Assembly: GCF_900114035.1 (NCBI RefSeq) | Contig: NZ_FORP01000006.1 | Coordinates: 62,001-126,000, forward strand | Origin: Amycolatopsis sacchari | GTDB taxonomy: Bacteria; Actinomycetota; Actinomycetes; Mycobacteriales; Pseudonocardiaceae | Direction: 5' to 3' | DNA length: 64,000 bases | Shown here: positions 49,155-58,645 of the stretch, piece by piece | Layout: each line of letters begins with the position of its first letter | How positions within the stretch are numbered: position 1 is the stretch's first letter | Translations under genes and position numbers: made by a program | The notes under the pieces: model-generated | What the model saw: the letters and a program-made list of their open reading frames with translations, nothing else | Told to the model about the DNA's origin: nothing | The model's database searches: none

Positions 49155-51740
49155 GTGAACGACCAGTACAACCGCTCCTGGCCAGGTCAGGAGCCCGACG
49201 ATCCCCGGCAGGGGCAGTGGCAGGGTGGCGGCGCGCCGCGCCGTCCGCAGGGCCGCCCCCAGTGGCCCGGGGAAGGGCAGCAGCCGCAGTGGCCCGGCGG
49301 GGGAGACCCCGACGGCGCGCCCGGACAGCGGCGTGTCCCGCCGGCAGGCCGTCCGGTGCCGCCGCGCCGTCCCGGGCCCCCGCCCGGTCCGCCCAACGGC
49401 GGCCACCGCACGCCGCCCCCGTCCTCGGGTCCGCCGGACCGCGAGCCGGGTCTGCTCACGCACAACCCGCTCGGCGGCGGTCAGCCCGAGGACGACTACG
49501 ACGGGTACGACGACGAGCAGGCCCGGTTCGACGAGTACGGACCCGAGGACGAGCTTCCCGCCGAGGACGAGGGCGGGAAGAAGGGCAAGGCCGCGCTGAC
49601 GCCCCGGCAGCGGAAGAAGCGCCGGTGGAAGATCGTGCGCCGCACGCTCTACGCCCTGTTCGGCCTGTTCGTCATCGTGCCGGCGATCGCGTTCACGATC
49701 TCGTACTTCCTGGTCGACGTGCCCACCCCGGAAGAGGTGCTGGCGCAGCAGAGCCAGGTGGTCACGTACTACTACGCCGACAACTCGGTGATGGGCAAGG
49801 AGGTCCCGGACACCGGGAACCGCGAAATCCTGAAGCCCGGGCAGATCCCCGAGACGGTCAAGCACGCCGTGTACGCGGCCGAGGACGCCACGTTCGAGAC
49901 CAACAACGGGTTCGACGTGCTCGGCATCGCGCGCGCCGTCTACAACAACCTCACCGGCGGTACCGGTGGTGGTTCGACCATCTCGCAGCAGTACATCAAG
50001 AAGGCCACCGAGAACGAGGCGCCGACGCTCACCCGCAAGGCCACGGAGCTGGTCAAGTCGTTCAAGATGAACCAGACCCAGCCCAAGGAAGACATCATCA
50101 CGGCGTACCTCAACATCGTCTACTTCGGACGGAACGCCTACGGCATCCAGGCGGCGGCGCACGCGTACTTCAACAAGGACGCCGCGCAGCTCAGCCCGTC
50201 GGAGGCGGCGCTGCTGGCCGGTCTGATCCAGGGCCCGAGCAAGTCGGAGAACACCACGTACGCCCAGTGGCGCTGGAACTACGTGATGGACAACATGGTC
50301 AAGTACAACTGGCTGCCCTCCGCGGAGCGGCAGGCGGCGCAGTTCCCGGCCCCGCTGCCGAAGGACCAGACCAAGCCGCAGGCGATCAAGGGCCCGGCGG
50401 CGTTCATCCAGTCCGAGGTCGAGGACGAGCTGGACGCGGCGGGCTACTCCAAGGAGAAGCTGCAGGCCGGTGGCTACAACATCTACACGACCATCGACCC
50501 CGCGGCGCAGAAGCTGGCCGAGGACATCTCGCACAAGTACATGGACGACCAGCCGGACTCGCTGAAGAGCGCGCTGGTCGCGGTCGACCCGAAGACGCGC
50601 GGGGTGATCGCCTACTACGGCGGCCCGAACGACAAGAGCGACCAGCGGGACTGGGCGTCCACACCGCACAACCCGGGTTCGTCGTTCAAGGCCTTCGACA
50701 TCGCCGCGTTCCTCAAGATGGGCAAGGGGCTCGGCGAGACCTTCAACGGCACGTCACCACGCCAGTTCGGCTCCCGCACGGTCCGCAACGCGGGTGCGTC
50801 GAACAGCTGCGGTACGGACTGCACGGTCGCCGAGGCGACGATGCGCTCGACCAACACGGTGTTCTTCGACATGGTCGCGAACCAGACGGGCTGGCAGGCC
50901 GTGCGCGACGCCGCCGAGGAAGCGGGCGTGCAGAGCCTGAAGAACAGCAAGGCCGCGCTGGACAACAACATCTCGCTCGGCGGTGGCACCACCGAGGCCA
51001 CCCCGCTGGACATGGCCTCGGCGTACGCCACGTTCGCCGCCGACGGGATCACGATGGACCGCCACTTCGTCACGAAGATCACCGATCCCGGCGGCAACGT
51101 CGTCTACCAGGCGCCGAGCAACCCGCAGCCCGCCTTCGCGGAGAACAACGCCGACAAGAGCAAGCAGATCGCGGGCAACGTCACGACCGCGCTCAAGCCC
51201 GTGATCGGCTTCTCGAAGCTGAAGTGCCCCACGGGTCACGAGTGCGCCGGCAAGACCGGTACCCAGCAGTACGACTCGAGCGACCCGGACCTGGCGAGGT
51301 TCAACTCGCAGGTGTGGATGATCGGCTACACCCCGTCCATTTCGGTCGCCTCGTGGGTGGGTTCGGATCCGAGCAAGCCGCTGAAGGACAAGAACGGCGA
51401 GTCGGTCGGCAGCACCGGGCTGCCCGCCCAGATGTGGCAGGAGTTCATCAACTCCTACCTGCAGGGCAAGCCGAGCGAGAAGTTCTCCACGGTCCAGCCG
51501 ATCGGGAAGTCGGCGACCGCGGCCGCCAACGACGACTCGTCGAGCAGGAAGTCGACGCCGCCGACCTCGACGTCGTCCTCGGCGCCCCCGCCGCCGTCCA
51601 CGTCGAGCACGCCGAGCAGCTCGTCGGAGGCGCCGAGCTCCAGCAGGTCGAAGCCGAGCTTCCCGTCGGGCATCTCGTGGCCGCCGTCGGGTCGCGACAA
51701 CTTCGGCACCGGTGACTCGACGGGGCAGCCGGGCGGCTGA
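49155..51740 (+). CDS. ponA: Class A penicillin-binding protein (PonA type)
   Basis: This 861-residue bifunctional protein has a ~150-residue Pro/Gly/Gln-rich cytoplasmic tail and one membrane helix near residues 160-185. A GT51 glycosyltransferase domain follows (AAEDATFETNNGFD, GGSTISQQYIKK, IVYFGRNAYGIQAAA). The transpeptidase domain has the serine motif PGSSFKAF, SxN as STNT and KTG as AGKTGT. The last ~90 residues are Ser/Pro-rich. It polymerises and cross-links peptidoglycan. GTG 49155 is 63 bases after the DUF5318 gene. A terminator hairpin (51758-51791) follows. Confidence 0.96.
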   Translation: MNDQYNRSWPGQEPDDPRQGQWQGGGAPRRPQGRPQWPGEGQQPQWPGGGDPDGAPGQRRVPPAGRPVPPRRPGPPPGPPNGGHRTPPPSSGPPDREPGLLTHNPLGGGQPEDDYDGYDDEQARFDEYGPEDELPAEDEGGKKGKAALTPRQRKKRRWKIVRRTLYALFGLFVIVPAIAFTISYFLVDVPTPEEVLAQQSQVVTYYYADNSVMGKEVPDTGNREILKPGQIPETVKHAVYAAEDATFETNNGFDVLGIARAVYNNLTGGTGGGSTISQQYIKKATENEAPTLTRKATELVKSFKMNQTQPKEDIITAYLNIVYFGRNAYGIQAAAHAYFNKDAAQLSPSEAALLAGLIQGPSKSENTTYAQWRWNYVMDNMVKYNWLPSAERQAAQFPAPLPKDQTKPQAIKGPAAFIQSEVEDELDAAGYSKEKLQAGGYNIYTTIDPAAQKLAEDISHKYMDDQPDSLKSALVAVDPKTRGVIAYYGGPNDKSDQRDWASTPHNPGSSFKAFDIAAFLKMGKGLGETFNGTSPRQFGSRTVRNAGASNSCGTDCTVAEATMRSTNTVFFDMVANQTGWQAVRDAAEEAGVQSLKNSKAALDNNISLGGGTTEATPLDMASAYATFAADGITMDRHFVTKITDPGGNVVYQAPSNPQPAFAENNADKSKQIAGNVTTALKPVIGFSKLKCPTGHECAGKTGTQQYDSSDPDLARFNSQVWMIGYTPSISVASWVGSDPSKPLKDKNGESVGSTGLPAQMWQEFINSYLQGKPSEKFSTVQPIGKSATAAANDDSSSRKSTPPTSTSSSAPPPPSTSSTPSSSSEAPSSSRSKPSFPSGISWPPSGRDNFGTGDSTGQPGG

Positions 51741-51757
51741 TCCGGACGAGGACCGGC

Positions 51758-51794
51758 AGGGCGGTGGGTATCGGACGATGGCCACCGCCCTTTC
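51758..51794 (+). terminator. Terminator of ponA
   Basis: AGGGCGGTGG (51758-51767) pairs with CCACCGCCCT (51782-51791), a 10-bp stem followed by TT. Confidence 0.7.
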
Positions 51795-51854
51795 GCTGTA
51801 CCCGACCGGGCGTCTTCAGCCGGAACCCACTCCACTGCCCGTAACATCGCCCGG

Positions 51855-53384
51855 GTGTCCAGCCCGACCGACCGAGAACCCCTGCCCACGTCCCTGAGCG
51901 CGGAGGAGCGGATCGCCCCCAGCCGCACCGAGCCGCTCGTGGCCGCCGCGAGCAGAGCGATCGGCGGGCCGGTGGGCGAGCACGCCGCCGTGGGCAGGCA
52001 CTGGTTCTGGTCCCCGCAGCGCGTCGGGCTGGCGATGGCGACGCTCGCGCTGCTGCTGTGCTGGTTCGGCAAGGCGAGCTGCATCCAGCAGTACACGGAC
52101 GACAACGGGCAGAACCAGCTCGACTGGCGGGCGGGCCGCCCGTACGTCGCGATGTGCTACACGGACATCGTGCCGCTCTACAGCGCCGAGCGGCTCGACC
52201 AGGCCGGCACGTTCCCGTACCGCACCGGCTGGGTCGACAACGCGGGCACGCCGGACGCGCAGCAGCGGTACATGGAGTACCCGGTGCTCACCGGCCTGTT
52301 CCAGTGGGTCAACGCGAAGCTGACCGCCGGGTGGCTGGCGGTGCACGACGCGGGCTGGCTGCCGGGCGCCCTGCCCGTCGCCGTCTACTTCGACATCACC
52401 GCGTTCTGGCTCGCGGTCGCGTGGCTCGTCACCGTCTGGGCGGTGGGCCGCACCGCGCGCCGCAGACCGTGGGACGCGGCGCTCGTCGCGTTGTCCCCGC
52501 TGGTGCTGGTGCACGCGTTCACCAACTTCGACGCCGTGGCGACGGCGTTCGCCGCCACCGGCCTGCTGGCCTGGGCACGCCGGAAACCCGTGCTGGCCGG
52601 CGTGCTGCTGGGCGTCGGGGCCGCGGCGAAGCTGTACCCGCTGCTGTTCCTCGGACCGCTGCTCGTGCTGTGCCTGCGGGCCGGCCGGTTCCGGCAGTGG
52701 GCGCAGACGGCCGGGGCCGCCGTCGTCGCGTGGCTCGCGATCAACCTGCCGGTCGCGCTCGCGTTCAACGCGGGCTGGCGGGAGTTCTTCCAGCTCAACG
52801 TCGAACGCGGGATGGACCCCGACTCGCTCTACAACGTCGTCTCGTACTTCACCGGCTGGTCCGGTTTCGACGGTGCGCTGCAGCCGGGCCAGGTGCCGAC
52901 GTGGCTGAACGTCGTCAGCGGCGGCCTGTTCGTGTTGTGCTGCGCGGGAATCGCGTACGTCGGGTTCACCGCCCCGGTGCGGCCGCGGGTCGCGCAGCTG
53001 TGTTTCCTCGTCGTGGCGGCGTTCCTGCTGGTGAGCAAGACGTGGAGCCCGCAGTATTCGCTGTGGCTCGTGCCGCTGGCGGCGCTGGCGATCCCGCGCT
53101 GGCGGCTGTTGTTCGGCTGGATGCTGCTGGACGCCCTCGTCTGGGTGCCGCGGATGTTCTACTACCTCGGCGTGGACCACAAGGGACTGCCGCAGGACTG
53201 GTTCCTCGGCTTCGTCGTGGTCCGCGACCTCGCCGTGGTGGGGCTGTGCGTGCTGGTGCTGCGGGAGATCTACCGCCCGGCGCTGGACAAGGTCCGCCTC
53301 GCCGGCGACGACGACCCGGCGGGTGGCGTCCTCGACGGCGCGCGGGACGTCCTCGCCGCCAAGCCGCGCGTCGCGGTCAGCTGA
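51855..53384 (+). CDS. GT87-type polyprenol-phosphate-sugar glycosyltransferase
   Basis: This 509-residue protein has about ten membrane helices and an early extracytoplasmic loop containing an acidic pair ([17 protein letters not shown]), with [13 protein letters not shown] and a later helix [18 protein letters not shown]. This matches DUF2029/GT87 mannosyltransferase-like enzymes, which add sugars to envelope glycolipids from lipid-linked donors. M. tuberculosis Rv0051 is the positional equivalent. TAACAT (51842-51847) is 7 bases before GTG 51855. It overlaps the convergent nuclease gene by 8 bases. Confidence 0.88.
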   Translation: MSSPTDREPLPTSLSAEERIAPSRTEPLVAAASRAIGGPVGEHAAVGRHWFWSPQRVGLAMATLALLLCWFGKASCIQQYTDDNGQNQLDWRAGRPYVAMCYTDIVPLYSAERLDQAGTFPYRTGWVDNAGTPDAQQRYMEYPVLTGLFQWVNAKLTAGWLAVHDAGWLPGALPVAVYFDITAFWLAVAWLVTVWAVGRTARRRPWDAALVALSPLVLVHAFTNFDAVATAFAATGLLAWARRKPVLAGVLLGVGAAAKLYPLLFLGPLLVLCLRAGRFRQWAQTAGAAVVAWLAINLPVALAFNAGWREFFQLNVERGMDPDSLYNVVSYFTGWSGFDGALQPGQVPTWLNVVSGGLFVLCCAGIAYVGFTAPVRPRVAQLCFLVVAAFLLVSKTWSPQYSLWLVPLAALAIPRWRLLFGWMLLDALVWVPRMFYYLGVDHKGLPQDWFLGFVVVRDLAVVGLCVLVLREIYRPALDKVRLAGDDDPAGGVLDGARDVLAAKPRVAVS

Positions 53385-54150
53385 GGGCTTCCCGCAGGTA
53401 CGCGATGTCGTCGGCCTGGCCCTCGGACGGGGTCTCGACGACGACGGGCGCCTGGGCCTCCTTGGCGACGGCGGCCAGGAGTTCGGGCTCGATCGTGCCG
53501 CCGCCGTGCACGACGTTGGCGTGCCGGTCGCGGGTCGAGCCGAACTCGTCCCGCGAGTTGTTCAGGTGCACGAGGTCGATCCGGCCGGTGATGGCCTTGA
53601 CCTTCGCGACGAGCCCGTCCAGTTCCCAGCCCGCCGCGAACGCGTGGCACGTGTCGAGGCAGAACCCGGCGCCGTGGTCGCCGACGACGTCCCACAGCCG
53701 CGCCAGCATGTCGAGGTGACGCGCCATCGCGCCGTCGCCGCCCGCGGTGTTCTCGATCAGGATCGGCACGCCGAACCCGCCCTCGTCGGCCTGCCGCTCG
53801 AACAACTTGCCCCAGTTCGCGAGACCTTGCTCCGGGTCCTCGTCCTTGCGCACGTGCCCGCCGTGCACGATCAGGCCCTTCGCGCCGATCTCGGCCGCGG
53901 CCGCCGCGTGCTGCGTGACAGCCTTGCGTGACGGGATCCGGATGCGGTTGTTGAGCGAGGCCACGTTCACCACGTACGGCGAGTGGATGAAGACCGTGAC
54001 CCCGGCCGCCTCGACCTCGGCCGCGCTGGGCGCGGGCACCGGCTTCTTCCAGCCCTGGGGGTCGGCGAGGAAGAACTGCACGACCTCGGCATTCCGCTCG
54101 CGAGCGGCGGACAGCGGGTCGTCATCCCGGACGTGGGCACCGATCTGCAT
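53377..54150 (-). CDS. nfo: Deoxyribonuclease IV / AP endonuclease
   Basis: This 257-residue TIM-barrel protein of the xylose-isomerase-like superfamily has family motifs: [59 protein letters not shown] and VVVETP. It cleaves abasic sites during base excision repair, using three zinc ions. TAGCGT is 6 bases upstream of ATG 54150 on the minus strand, a leaderless start. It is an insertion relative to the mycobacterial ponA1-rpsF order. Confidence 0.88.
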   Translation of the reverse strand: MQIGAHVRDDDPLSAARERNAEVVQFFLADPQGWKKPVPAPSAAEVEAAGVTVFIHSPYVVNVASLNNRIRIPSRKAVTQHAAAAAEIGAKGLIVHGGHVRKDEDPEQGLANWGKLFERQADEGGFGVPILIENTAGGDGAMARHLDMLARLWDVVGDHGAGFCLDTCHAFAAGWELDGLVAKVKAITGRIDLVHLNNSRDEFGSTRDRHANVVHGGGTIEPELLAAVAKEAQAPVVVETPSEGQADDIAYLREALS

Positions 54151-54219
54151 GACGCCACGCTAGCGCGTTGCTCCGAATGCAGTAGCGTGAGCGCGAGCCG
54201 CCGACGCCCAGGGGGAGTG

Positions 54220-54939
54220 ATGAGGAAGACCGCGCAACGGGTGCTCGCCGTAGGCCTCTTCCTCGGCGCAGCAACGGGTTTCGCCTCCCCGGCCGTCGCC
54301 GGTCCGGTGTTGCCGGGGGACTGCGCGGCGACGCTGGGCGGCTCCGGGCACGCGCTCGCACTGGACGTCGCCGGGCTGACGGTCGGCACAGGCCCGTCCT
54401 CGCCGGGTGACCCGCTCGCCACCGTCGACGTCGCCGACGCGGCCAAGGCGCTGCACGTCAGCAGGGTCCCGGGCACCGGTGCGGTCCGCGTGCTGTGCAC
54501 CGACGCGCAGGGCACGGTGAACACCCTGCTCAGCGGCGCTCCGGCTCCGGCGGACCAGCCGACACCTCCGCCCAGCACCTCGCCGAAGCCCCCGGCGCCG
54601 TCAGAGCAGCCCGCACCGAGCACGCCGATCGCGGTGGAGCCCGTCGACGTGCGGCCCATCTCGTTCCCGCTCGACGCGACCTCCCCGCTGACGGTGGACG
54701 CGCTGCCGCTGGGCGACCTGTCCGGTCTGCTGCCCCCGGTCGCACTCGCGCCCGACGCGCCGGGAGTCATCCCGCCCGCCGGTACGAGCCCGACCGTGAC
54801 CACGCAGAACTCCGGCTCCGCGCAGGCGCTGCCCGCCCCGGCGCAGCCGGCGCGGCTGCCGCTGCTGCTGGCCGCGATCGCGTTGGCCGCCGTGGGTGCG
54901 GGGCTGGCGCACAGCTGGCTGCGCCGCAGGCTCGGCTGA
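54220..54939 (+). CDS. Secreted C-tail-anchored protein 1 (two-Cys domain), unknown function
   Basis: This 239-residue protein has a Sec signal peptide (residues ~1-27, ending SPAVAG) and a globular domain with exactly two cysteines (GDCAA and VLCTD). A Pro-rich linker follows, then the motif QNSGSAQAL and a C-terminal membrane helix (LPLLLAAIALAAVGAGLAH) with a basic end (WLRRRLG). The tail is shared with the next two proteins. ATG 54220 follows AGGGGGAGTG; TAGCGT at 54183-54188 is a possible -10. It is divergent from nfo. Confidence 0.82.
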   Translation: MRKTAQRVLAVGLFLGAATGFASPAVAGPVLPGDCAATLGGSGHALALDVAGLTVGTGPSSPGDPLATVDVADAAKALHVSRVPGTGAVRVLCTDAQGTVNTLLSGAPAPADQPTPPPSTSPKPPAPSEQPAPSTPIAVEPVDVRPISFPLDATSPLTVDALPLGDLSGLLPPVALAPDAPGVIPPAGTSPTVTTQNSGSAQALPAPAQPARLPLLLAAIALAAVGAGLAHSWLRRRLG

Positions 54940-54956
54940 ATTTCGCGCCCTGCACG

Positions 54957-54998
54957 CGTCACTCCACTCGGTTACCTTCGTTATCTCAGTGAGTGACG
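54957..54998. promoter_or_regulatory. Inverted repeat flanking a promoter upstream of protein 2
   Basis: CGTCACTC (54957-54964) and GAGTGACG (54991-54998) are perfect inverted repeats 26 bases apart. A TTATCT -10-like hexamer at 54981-54986 lies between them. Confidence 0.45.
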
Positions 54999-55017
54999 CC
55001 GCCACTGGAGGGCTCCG

Positions 55018-55896
55018 ATGCAGGGTCGAACGCGCAAGGTCGCGGCGGTCGGTGCGGCCGCCTTCGCACTGGCCGGATCCGCGGTGCTGGCCACGCCGGG
55101 CACCGCGAACGCGGCGGAAACGGTCACCGCGAAGTGCGGGGACACCGTCACCGTCCACCCCGGTGACACCATCAAGAGCCCACTCGGCCTGCAGACGGTC
55201 ACCGACGGACTGACCTCGATCGTCGGCGGGCTGCTGTCCGGCCTGTGCAAGATCACCGTGAACGTCGTCGACACGGTGGTCGCGCCGGTGCCGGTGGTCG
55301 GGGCCCCGGTCGCGGGCGCGGTCGACAACACCGTCGCGGGCGCCACCAACGGGGCCGCGTCCGTCGTCCAGGGCGTGACAAGTGCGCTCCCCGGTGGCGG
55401 GCAGCCGGCGCAGCAGAAGCCGCCGAGCAACGGGGGTTCCCCGCAGACCGGTCCGACGGGCGGCACCCAGGGCGGTGCGGCCGGCAGCCCGAACCCGGGA
55501 CTGGCGAACCTCATCCCCGGCCCCAGCAGCCCGGTGCTGCCCGGGAGTGACGCGGCGATGTTCGACCTGCTGCCGTTCGGCTCCAGCGGCTACGCCCCGA
55601 TGCGCGACTACAGCGACGTCCCGTACGCGCTCGCCGGGTTGTTCGCGCCGTCGCCCGGGGTCCGCTACGGCGGCCAGATCCCGGGCTACGCGCCGGAGGT
55701 CGGCGCGCTCGGCAACGGTTCCGGCCAGCAGAACCGCGCGGTGCAGAACGCGGGCGAGGCACAGGCGATGCCCGGTGGCACCAGCGGCGGACTGCCCGGT
55801 GACCTGGGCCTGCCGATGCTGCTGGCCGTGCTGACGTTGTCCGGGGTCAGCGCCGCACTGGTACGCACTTGGGTGCTGCGGACGGCTACTCCTTAG
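55018..55896 (+). CDS. Secreted C-tail-anchored protein 2 (two-Cys domain), unknown function
   Basis: This 292-residue protein has a signal peptide (residues ~1-31, ending GTANA) and exactly two cysteines (AKCGD and GLCKI). A Val/Gly-rich segment and a long Gly/Pro/Gln linker follow, then VQNAGEAQAM and the tail GLPMLLAVLTLSGVSAALV with RTWVLR. The 16-residue stretch spanning the helix end is almost identical to that of protein 3. Both genes share the sequence CCACTGGAGG just before the start, containing the ribosome-binding site. No domain is recognised in the middle. Confidence 0.82.
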   Translation: MQGRTRKVAAVGAAAFALAGSAVLATPGTANAAETVTAKCGDTVTVHPGDTIKSPLGLQTVTDGLTSIVGGLLSGLCKITVNVVDTVVAPVPVVGAPVAGAVDNTVAGATNGAASVVQGVTSALPGGGQPAQQKPPSNGGSPQTGPTGGTQGGAAGSPNPGLANLIPGPSSPVLPGSDAAMFDLLPFGSSGYAPMRDYSDVPYALAGLFAPSPGVRYGGQIPGYAPEVGALGNGSGQQNRAVQNAGEAQAMPGGTSGGLPGDLGLPMLLAVLTLSGVSAALVRTWVLRTATP

Positions 55897-55962
55897 TATC
55901 TTCGTGGCCTGCTTCTCGTTGTCCCCTCGGACGACGCTCGCGACCACTGGAGGACTGCACCC

Positions 55963-56841
55963 GTGCGGATGCCAACGCGGACCGACCTGACCAGGACGAC
56001 GCGACGGGTACTCACCGCCGGCGCGCTCGCCGCCCTCTTCGGCGGCCTCGCGTTCCAGGGCACGGCCTCGGCGAGCACCGTGCTCGCGCAGGGTTGCACC
56101 GGCAGCGTCGTCGGCAACATCGGCGACCAGGTCGCCGTGCAGGGCAAGGACCTCGCCGGGGTCGTGAAGGCCGGCGCGAAGGAGCAGGAGATCTTCCTGC
56201 ACTTCAACGGTGTCGACCCGGACGCGCTCGCTGACGCGATCACGAAGGCCGGCGCGCTGACCGTCGGCTCCGTGCCCAACGCGCCCAACGGGTCCATCAC
56301 CGGCGAGAACGTCGCCGCGGCCGTGAAGCAGGCGCTGCAGGACGCGAGCGGACTCGGCGTCACCGCCGACCAGAAGCAGAAGACGCTCGGCTCGATCACC
56401 ACCAAGGTCGCGGGCAACTGCGGCATGACGACCTACGCGGGCAACTACTCGTCGGTCACGGCGCTGCCCTCGGGCGGCACCGGCGGCGCGATGCCCGTCC
56501 AGCCGACCACGCAGCCCGGCACGACTTCGACGGGCACCTCGACCGCGCCCCCGCGTGACTACGGCAACGTCCCCGCCGCGCTCCCCGGCGTCGGCGTCGC
56601 GGTCTCGCCGGGTGCGCGTTACCCGTCCAGCGCGCCCGTCGCCGGACTGCCCACGCCGGAGGTCCTCGGCGGCAGCGCGGCCGGCGGGCAGAACGACGTG
56701 CGCAACACCGGCAACGCCGACGCGCTGGCCTCCGCACCGTCGTCGAACACGGTGCAGCTGCCCATGCTGCTGGCGGTCGTCGCACTGGCCGGGGTCAGCG
56801 CCGCGCTGGTCCGGACCTGGGTGCTGCGAAAAGTGTCGTAG
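55963..56841 (+). CDS. Secreted C-tail-anchored protein 3 (two-Cys domain), unknown function
   Basis: This 292-residue protein has a signal peptide (TRRVLTAGALAALFGGLAFQGTASA), exactly two cysteines (GCTGS and NCGMT) and a helical domain between them with HFNGVDPDALADAITKAG. A Thr/Pro/Gly linker leads to VRNTGNADAL and the tail QLPMLLAVVALAGVSAALV with RTWVLRK. The start is GTG 55963 after CCACTGGAGG; an ATG at 55969 is an alternative. It is 66 bases after protein 2 and 80 bases before rpsF. Confidence 0.82.
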   Translation: MRMPTRTDLTRTTRRVLTAGALAALFGGLAFQGTASASTVLAQGCTGSVVGNIGDQVAVQGKDLAGVVKAGAKEQEIFLHFNGVDPDALADAITKAGALTVGSVPNAPNGSITGENVAAAVKQALQDASGLGVTADQKQKTLGSITTKVAGNCGMTTYAGNYSSVTALPSGGTGGAMPVQPTTQPGTTSTGTSTAPPRDYGNVPAALPGVGVAVSPGARYPSSAPVAGLPTPEVLGGSAAGGQNDVRNTGNADALASAPSSNTVQLPMLLAVVALAGVSAALVRTWVLRKVS

Positions 56842-56921
56842 CGGCCGGTTACCCTGGTAGCCGACAAACCCTCCTGCCACGGACAGTCCGTGGCCGCGAA
56901 GCCCACAGGAGGTGAGTGGTT

Positions 56922-57245
56922 GTGTCACGCCATTACGAGGTAATGGTCATCCTCGATCCCACGCTGGACGAGCGCACCGTCGCTCCGACGCTGGACAACT
57001 TCCTCAACGTGATCCGCCAGTCCGGCGGCAGCGTGGAGAAGGTCGACGTGTGGGGCCGGCGGCGCCTGGCCTATGAGATCAAGAAGCACGCCGAGGGCAT
57101 CTACGCCCTGCTGGACGTGAACTCCGAGCCGGACGCGGTCAAGGAGCTGGACCGGCAGCTGTCGCTGCAGGAGAACATCCTGCGCACCAAGGTCGTGCGC
57201 AAGGTCGCTCCGCGCAAGGCCGCCAAGGTCGCGGCGAAGGCCTGA
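56922..57245 (+). CDS. rpsF: 30S ribosomal protein S6
   Basis: This 107-residue protein reads [19 protein letters not shown], then [22 protein letters not shown] and [16 protein letters not shown], ending in a basic Ala/Lys tail. It binds S18 and the platform of 16S rRNA. GTG 56922 is placed 9 bases after AGGAGG; GTG 56916 is too close to it. It opens the rpsF-ssb-rpsR-rplI operon. Confidence 0.97.
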   Translation: MSRHYEVMVILDPTLDERTVAPTLDNFLNVIRQSGGSVEKVDVWGRRRLAYEIKKHAEGIYALLDVNSEPDAVKELDRQLSLQENILRTKVVRKVAPRKAAKVAAKA

Positions 57246-57255
57246 GGCGGCGACC

Positions 57256-57738
57256 ATGGCCGGAGACACCGTCATCACGCTCGTCGGCAACCTGACCGCC
57301 GACCCGGAGCTGCGGTTCACCCCCTCCGGGGCGGCCGTCGCGAACTTCACCGTGGCGTCCACGCCTCGCACCTTCGACCGCGCCAGCGGTGAGTGGAAGG
57401 ACGGCGAGGCGCTGTTCATGCGCTGCAACATCTGGCGCCAGGCGGCGGAGAACGTGGCCGAGAGCCTGACCCGCGGCGCGCGCGTCGTGGTGCAGGGCAG
57501 GCTCAAGCAGCGTTCGTTCGAGACCAAGGAAGGCGAGAAGCGCACGGTCGTCGAGCTCGAGGTCGACGAGATCGGCCCGTCGCTGCGCTACGCCACCGCG
57601 AAGGTGAACAAGGTCAGCCGGGGCACCGGCGGCGGCGGTGGCGGCGGATACGGCGGCGGCGCGCCCGCCGACGACCCGTGGGGTTCGGCCCCGCCTGCCG
57701 GGGGCGGCGGCGGTTTCGCGGACGAGCCCCCCTTCTAA
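57256..57738 (+). CDS. ssb: Single-stranded DNA-binding protein
   Basis: This 160-residue protein has an N-terminal OB fold ([77 protein letters not shown]). A Gly-rich linker leads to the acidic tip ADEPPF that binds partner proteins. It has the classical tetrameric SSB layout. The gap to rpsF is 10 bases. Confidence 0.97.
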   Translation: MAGDTVITLVGNLTADPELRFTPSGAAVANFTVASTPRTFDRASGEWKDGEALFMRCNIWRQAAENVAESLTRGARVVVQGRLKQRSFETKEGEKRTVVELEVDEIGPSLRYATAKVNKVSRGTGGGGGGGYGGGAPADDPWGSAPPAGGGGGFADEPPF

Positions 57739-57774
57739 CCAACCACTCTTTTCGGAATTCCCAGGAGCATCACC

Positions 57775-58023
57775 GTGGCCAAGCCACCCATTCGCAAGCC
57801 CAAGAAGAAGGTCTGCGTGTTCTGCAAGGCGGAGCAGAAGGGCCGTCCCGAGCTGATCGACTACAAGGACACGAACCTGCTGCGGAAGTACATCTCCGAC
57901 CGCGGCAAGATCCGTGCCCGCCGGGTGACCGGCAACTGCAGCCAGCACCAGCGTGACATCGCCATCGCGGTCAAGAACTCCCGCGAGATGGCGCTGCTGC
58001 CCTACACCTCGACCGCGCGCTAA
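57775..58023 (+). CDS. rpsR: 30S ribosomal protein S18
   Basis: This 82-residue protein reads [52 protein letters not shown]. It keeps CxxC and CxxH, so it is a zinc-binding (C+) S18. Start GTG 57775 follows AGGAG. It lies between ssb and rplI. Confidence 0.97.
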   Translation: MAKPPIRKPKKKVCVFCKAEQKGRPELIDYKDTNLLRKYISDRGKIRARRVTGNCSQHQRDIAIAVKNSREMALLPYTSTAR

Positions 58024-58036
58024 GGGAGGCACGTCA

Positions 58037-58495
58037 ATGGCGAAGATCATTCTGACCACCGACGTGGCCAACCTGGGCGGTCCCGGTGACATCGTCGAGG
58101 TCAAGGACGGGTACGCGCGCAACTACCTGCTCCCGCGGGGCTACGCCATCGTGGCCACCAAGGGTGCGGAGAAGAACGTGCAGACCATCCGGCGCACCCA
58201 GGAGGCCCGCCGGATCCGCGACCTCGACCACGCCAAGGAGGTCAAGAACCAGCTCGAGCAGCTCGGCACGGTTCCGCTGACCGCGAAGGCCGCGGCGGGT
58301 TCGAAGAAGCTGTTCGGCTCGGTGACCACCGGCGACATCGCCGCGGCCATCAAGGCGGCCGGCGGCCCGCTGCTGGACAAGCGCATCCTCGAGACCGAGG
58401 GTCACATCAAGACCGTCGGCAAGCACCAGGTCAGCGCGCGCCTGCACCCGCAGGTCCAGGCCTCGGTGCGGATCGAGATCAAGGCCGGGGAGTAG
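58037..58495 (+). CDS. rplI: 50S ribosomal protein L9
   Basis: This 152-residue protein reads AKIILTTDVANLGGPGDIVEVKDGYARNYLLPRGYAI, has a long connecting helix and ends in the C-terminal domain with TVGKHQVSARLHPQVQASVRIEI. ATG 58037 follows AAGGGAGG. It is last in the ribosomal operon. Confidence 0.97.
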   Translation: MAKIILTTDVANLGGPGDIVEVKDGYARNYLLPRGYAIVATKGAEKNVQTIRRTQEARRIRDLDHAKEVKNQLEQLGTVPLTAKAAAGSKKLFGSVTTGDIAAAIKAAGGPLLDKRILETEGHIKTVGKHQVSARLHPQVQASVRIEIKAGE

Positions 58496-58517
58496 TCCTC
58501 CCGCGCCCGCAGCCCGG

Positions 58518-58549
58518 AAAAGCCCCCTTCCGCCCGGAAGGGGGCTTTT
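58518..58549 (+). terminator. Rho-independent terminator of the rpsF-ssb-rpsR-rplI operon
   Basis: Perfect 14-base arms (58518-58531 and 58536-58549) with a 4-base loop end in TTTT. Confidence 0.95.
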
Positions 58550-58645
58550 CCCTTTCGGACACGGGAACCGGAGCGGCTGCGCTAGCATCCAACATGCTGC
58601 TTCCCCAGGACGGGACGCGACACGTAGCGAAGGGGGTTCGTCACG

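Noticed and set aside
52058..53719. Long plus-strand ORF overlapping the GT87 gene
   Set aside because: The frame is Arg/Gly/Ala-rich with no motif, while the GT87 frame has membrane helices and a leaderless promoter.
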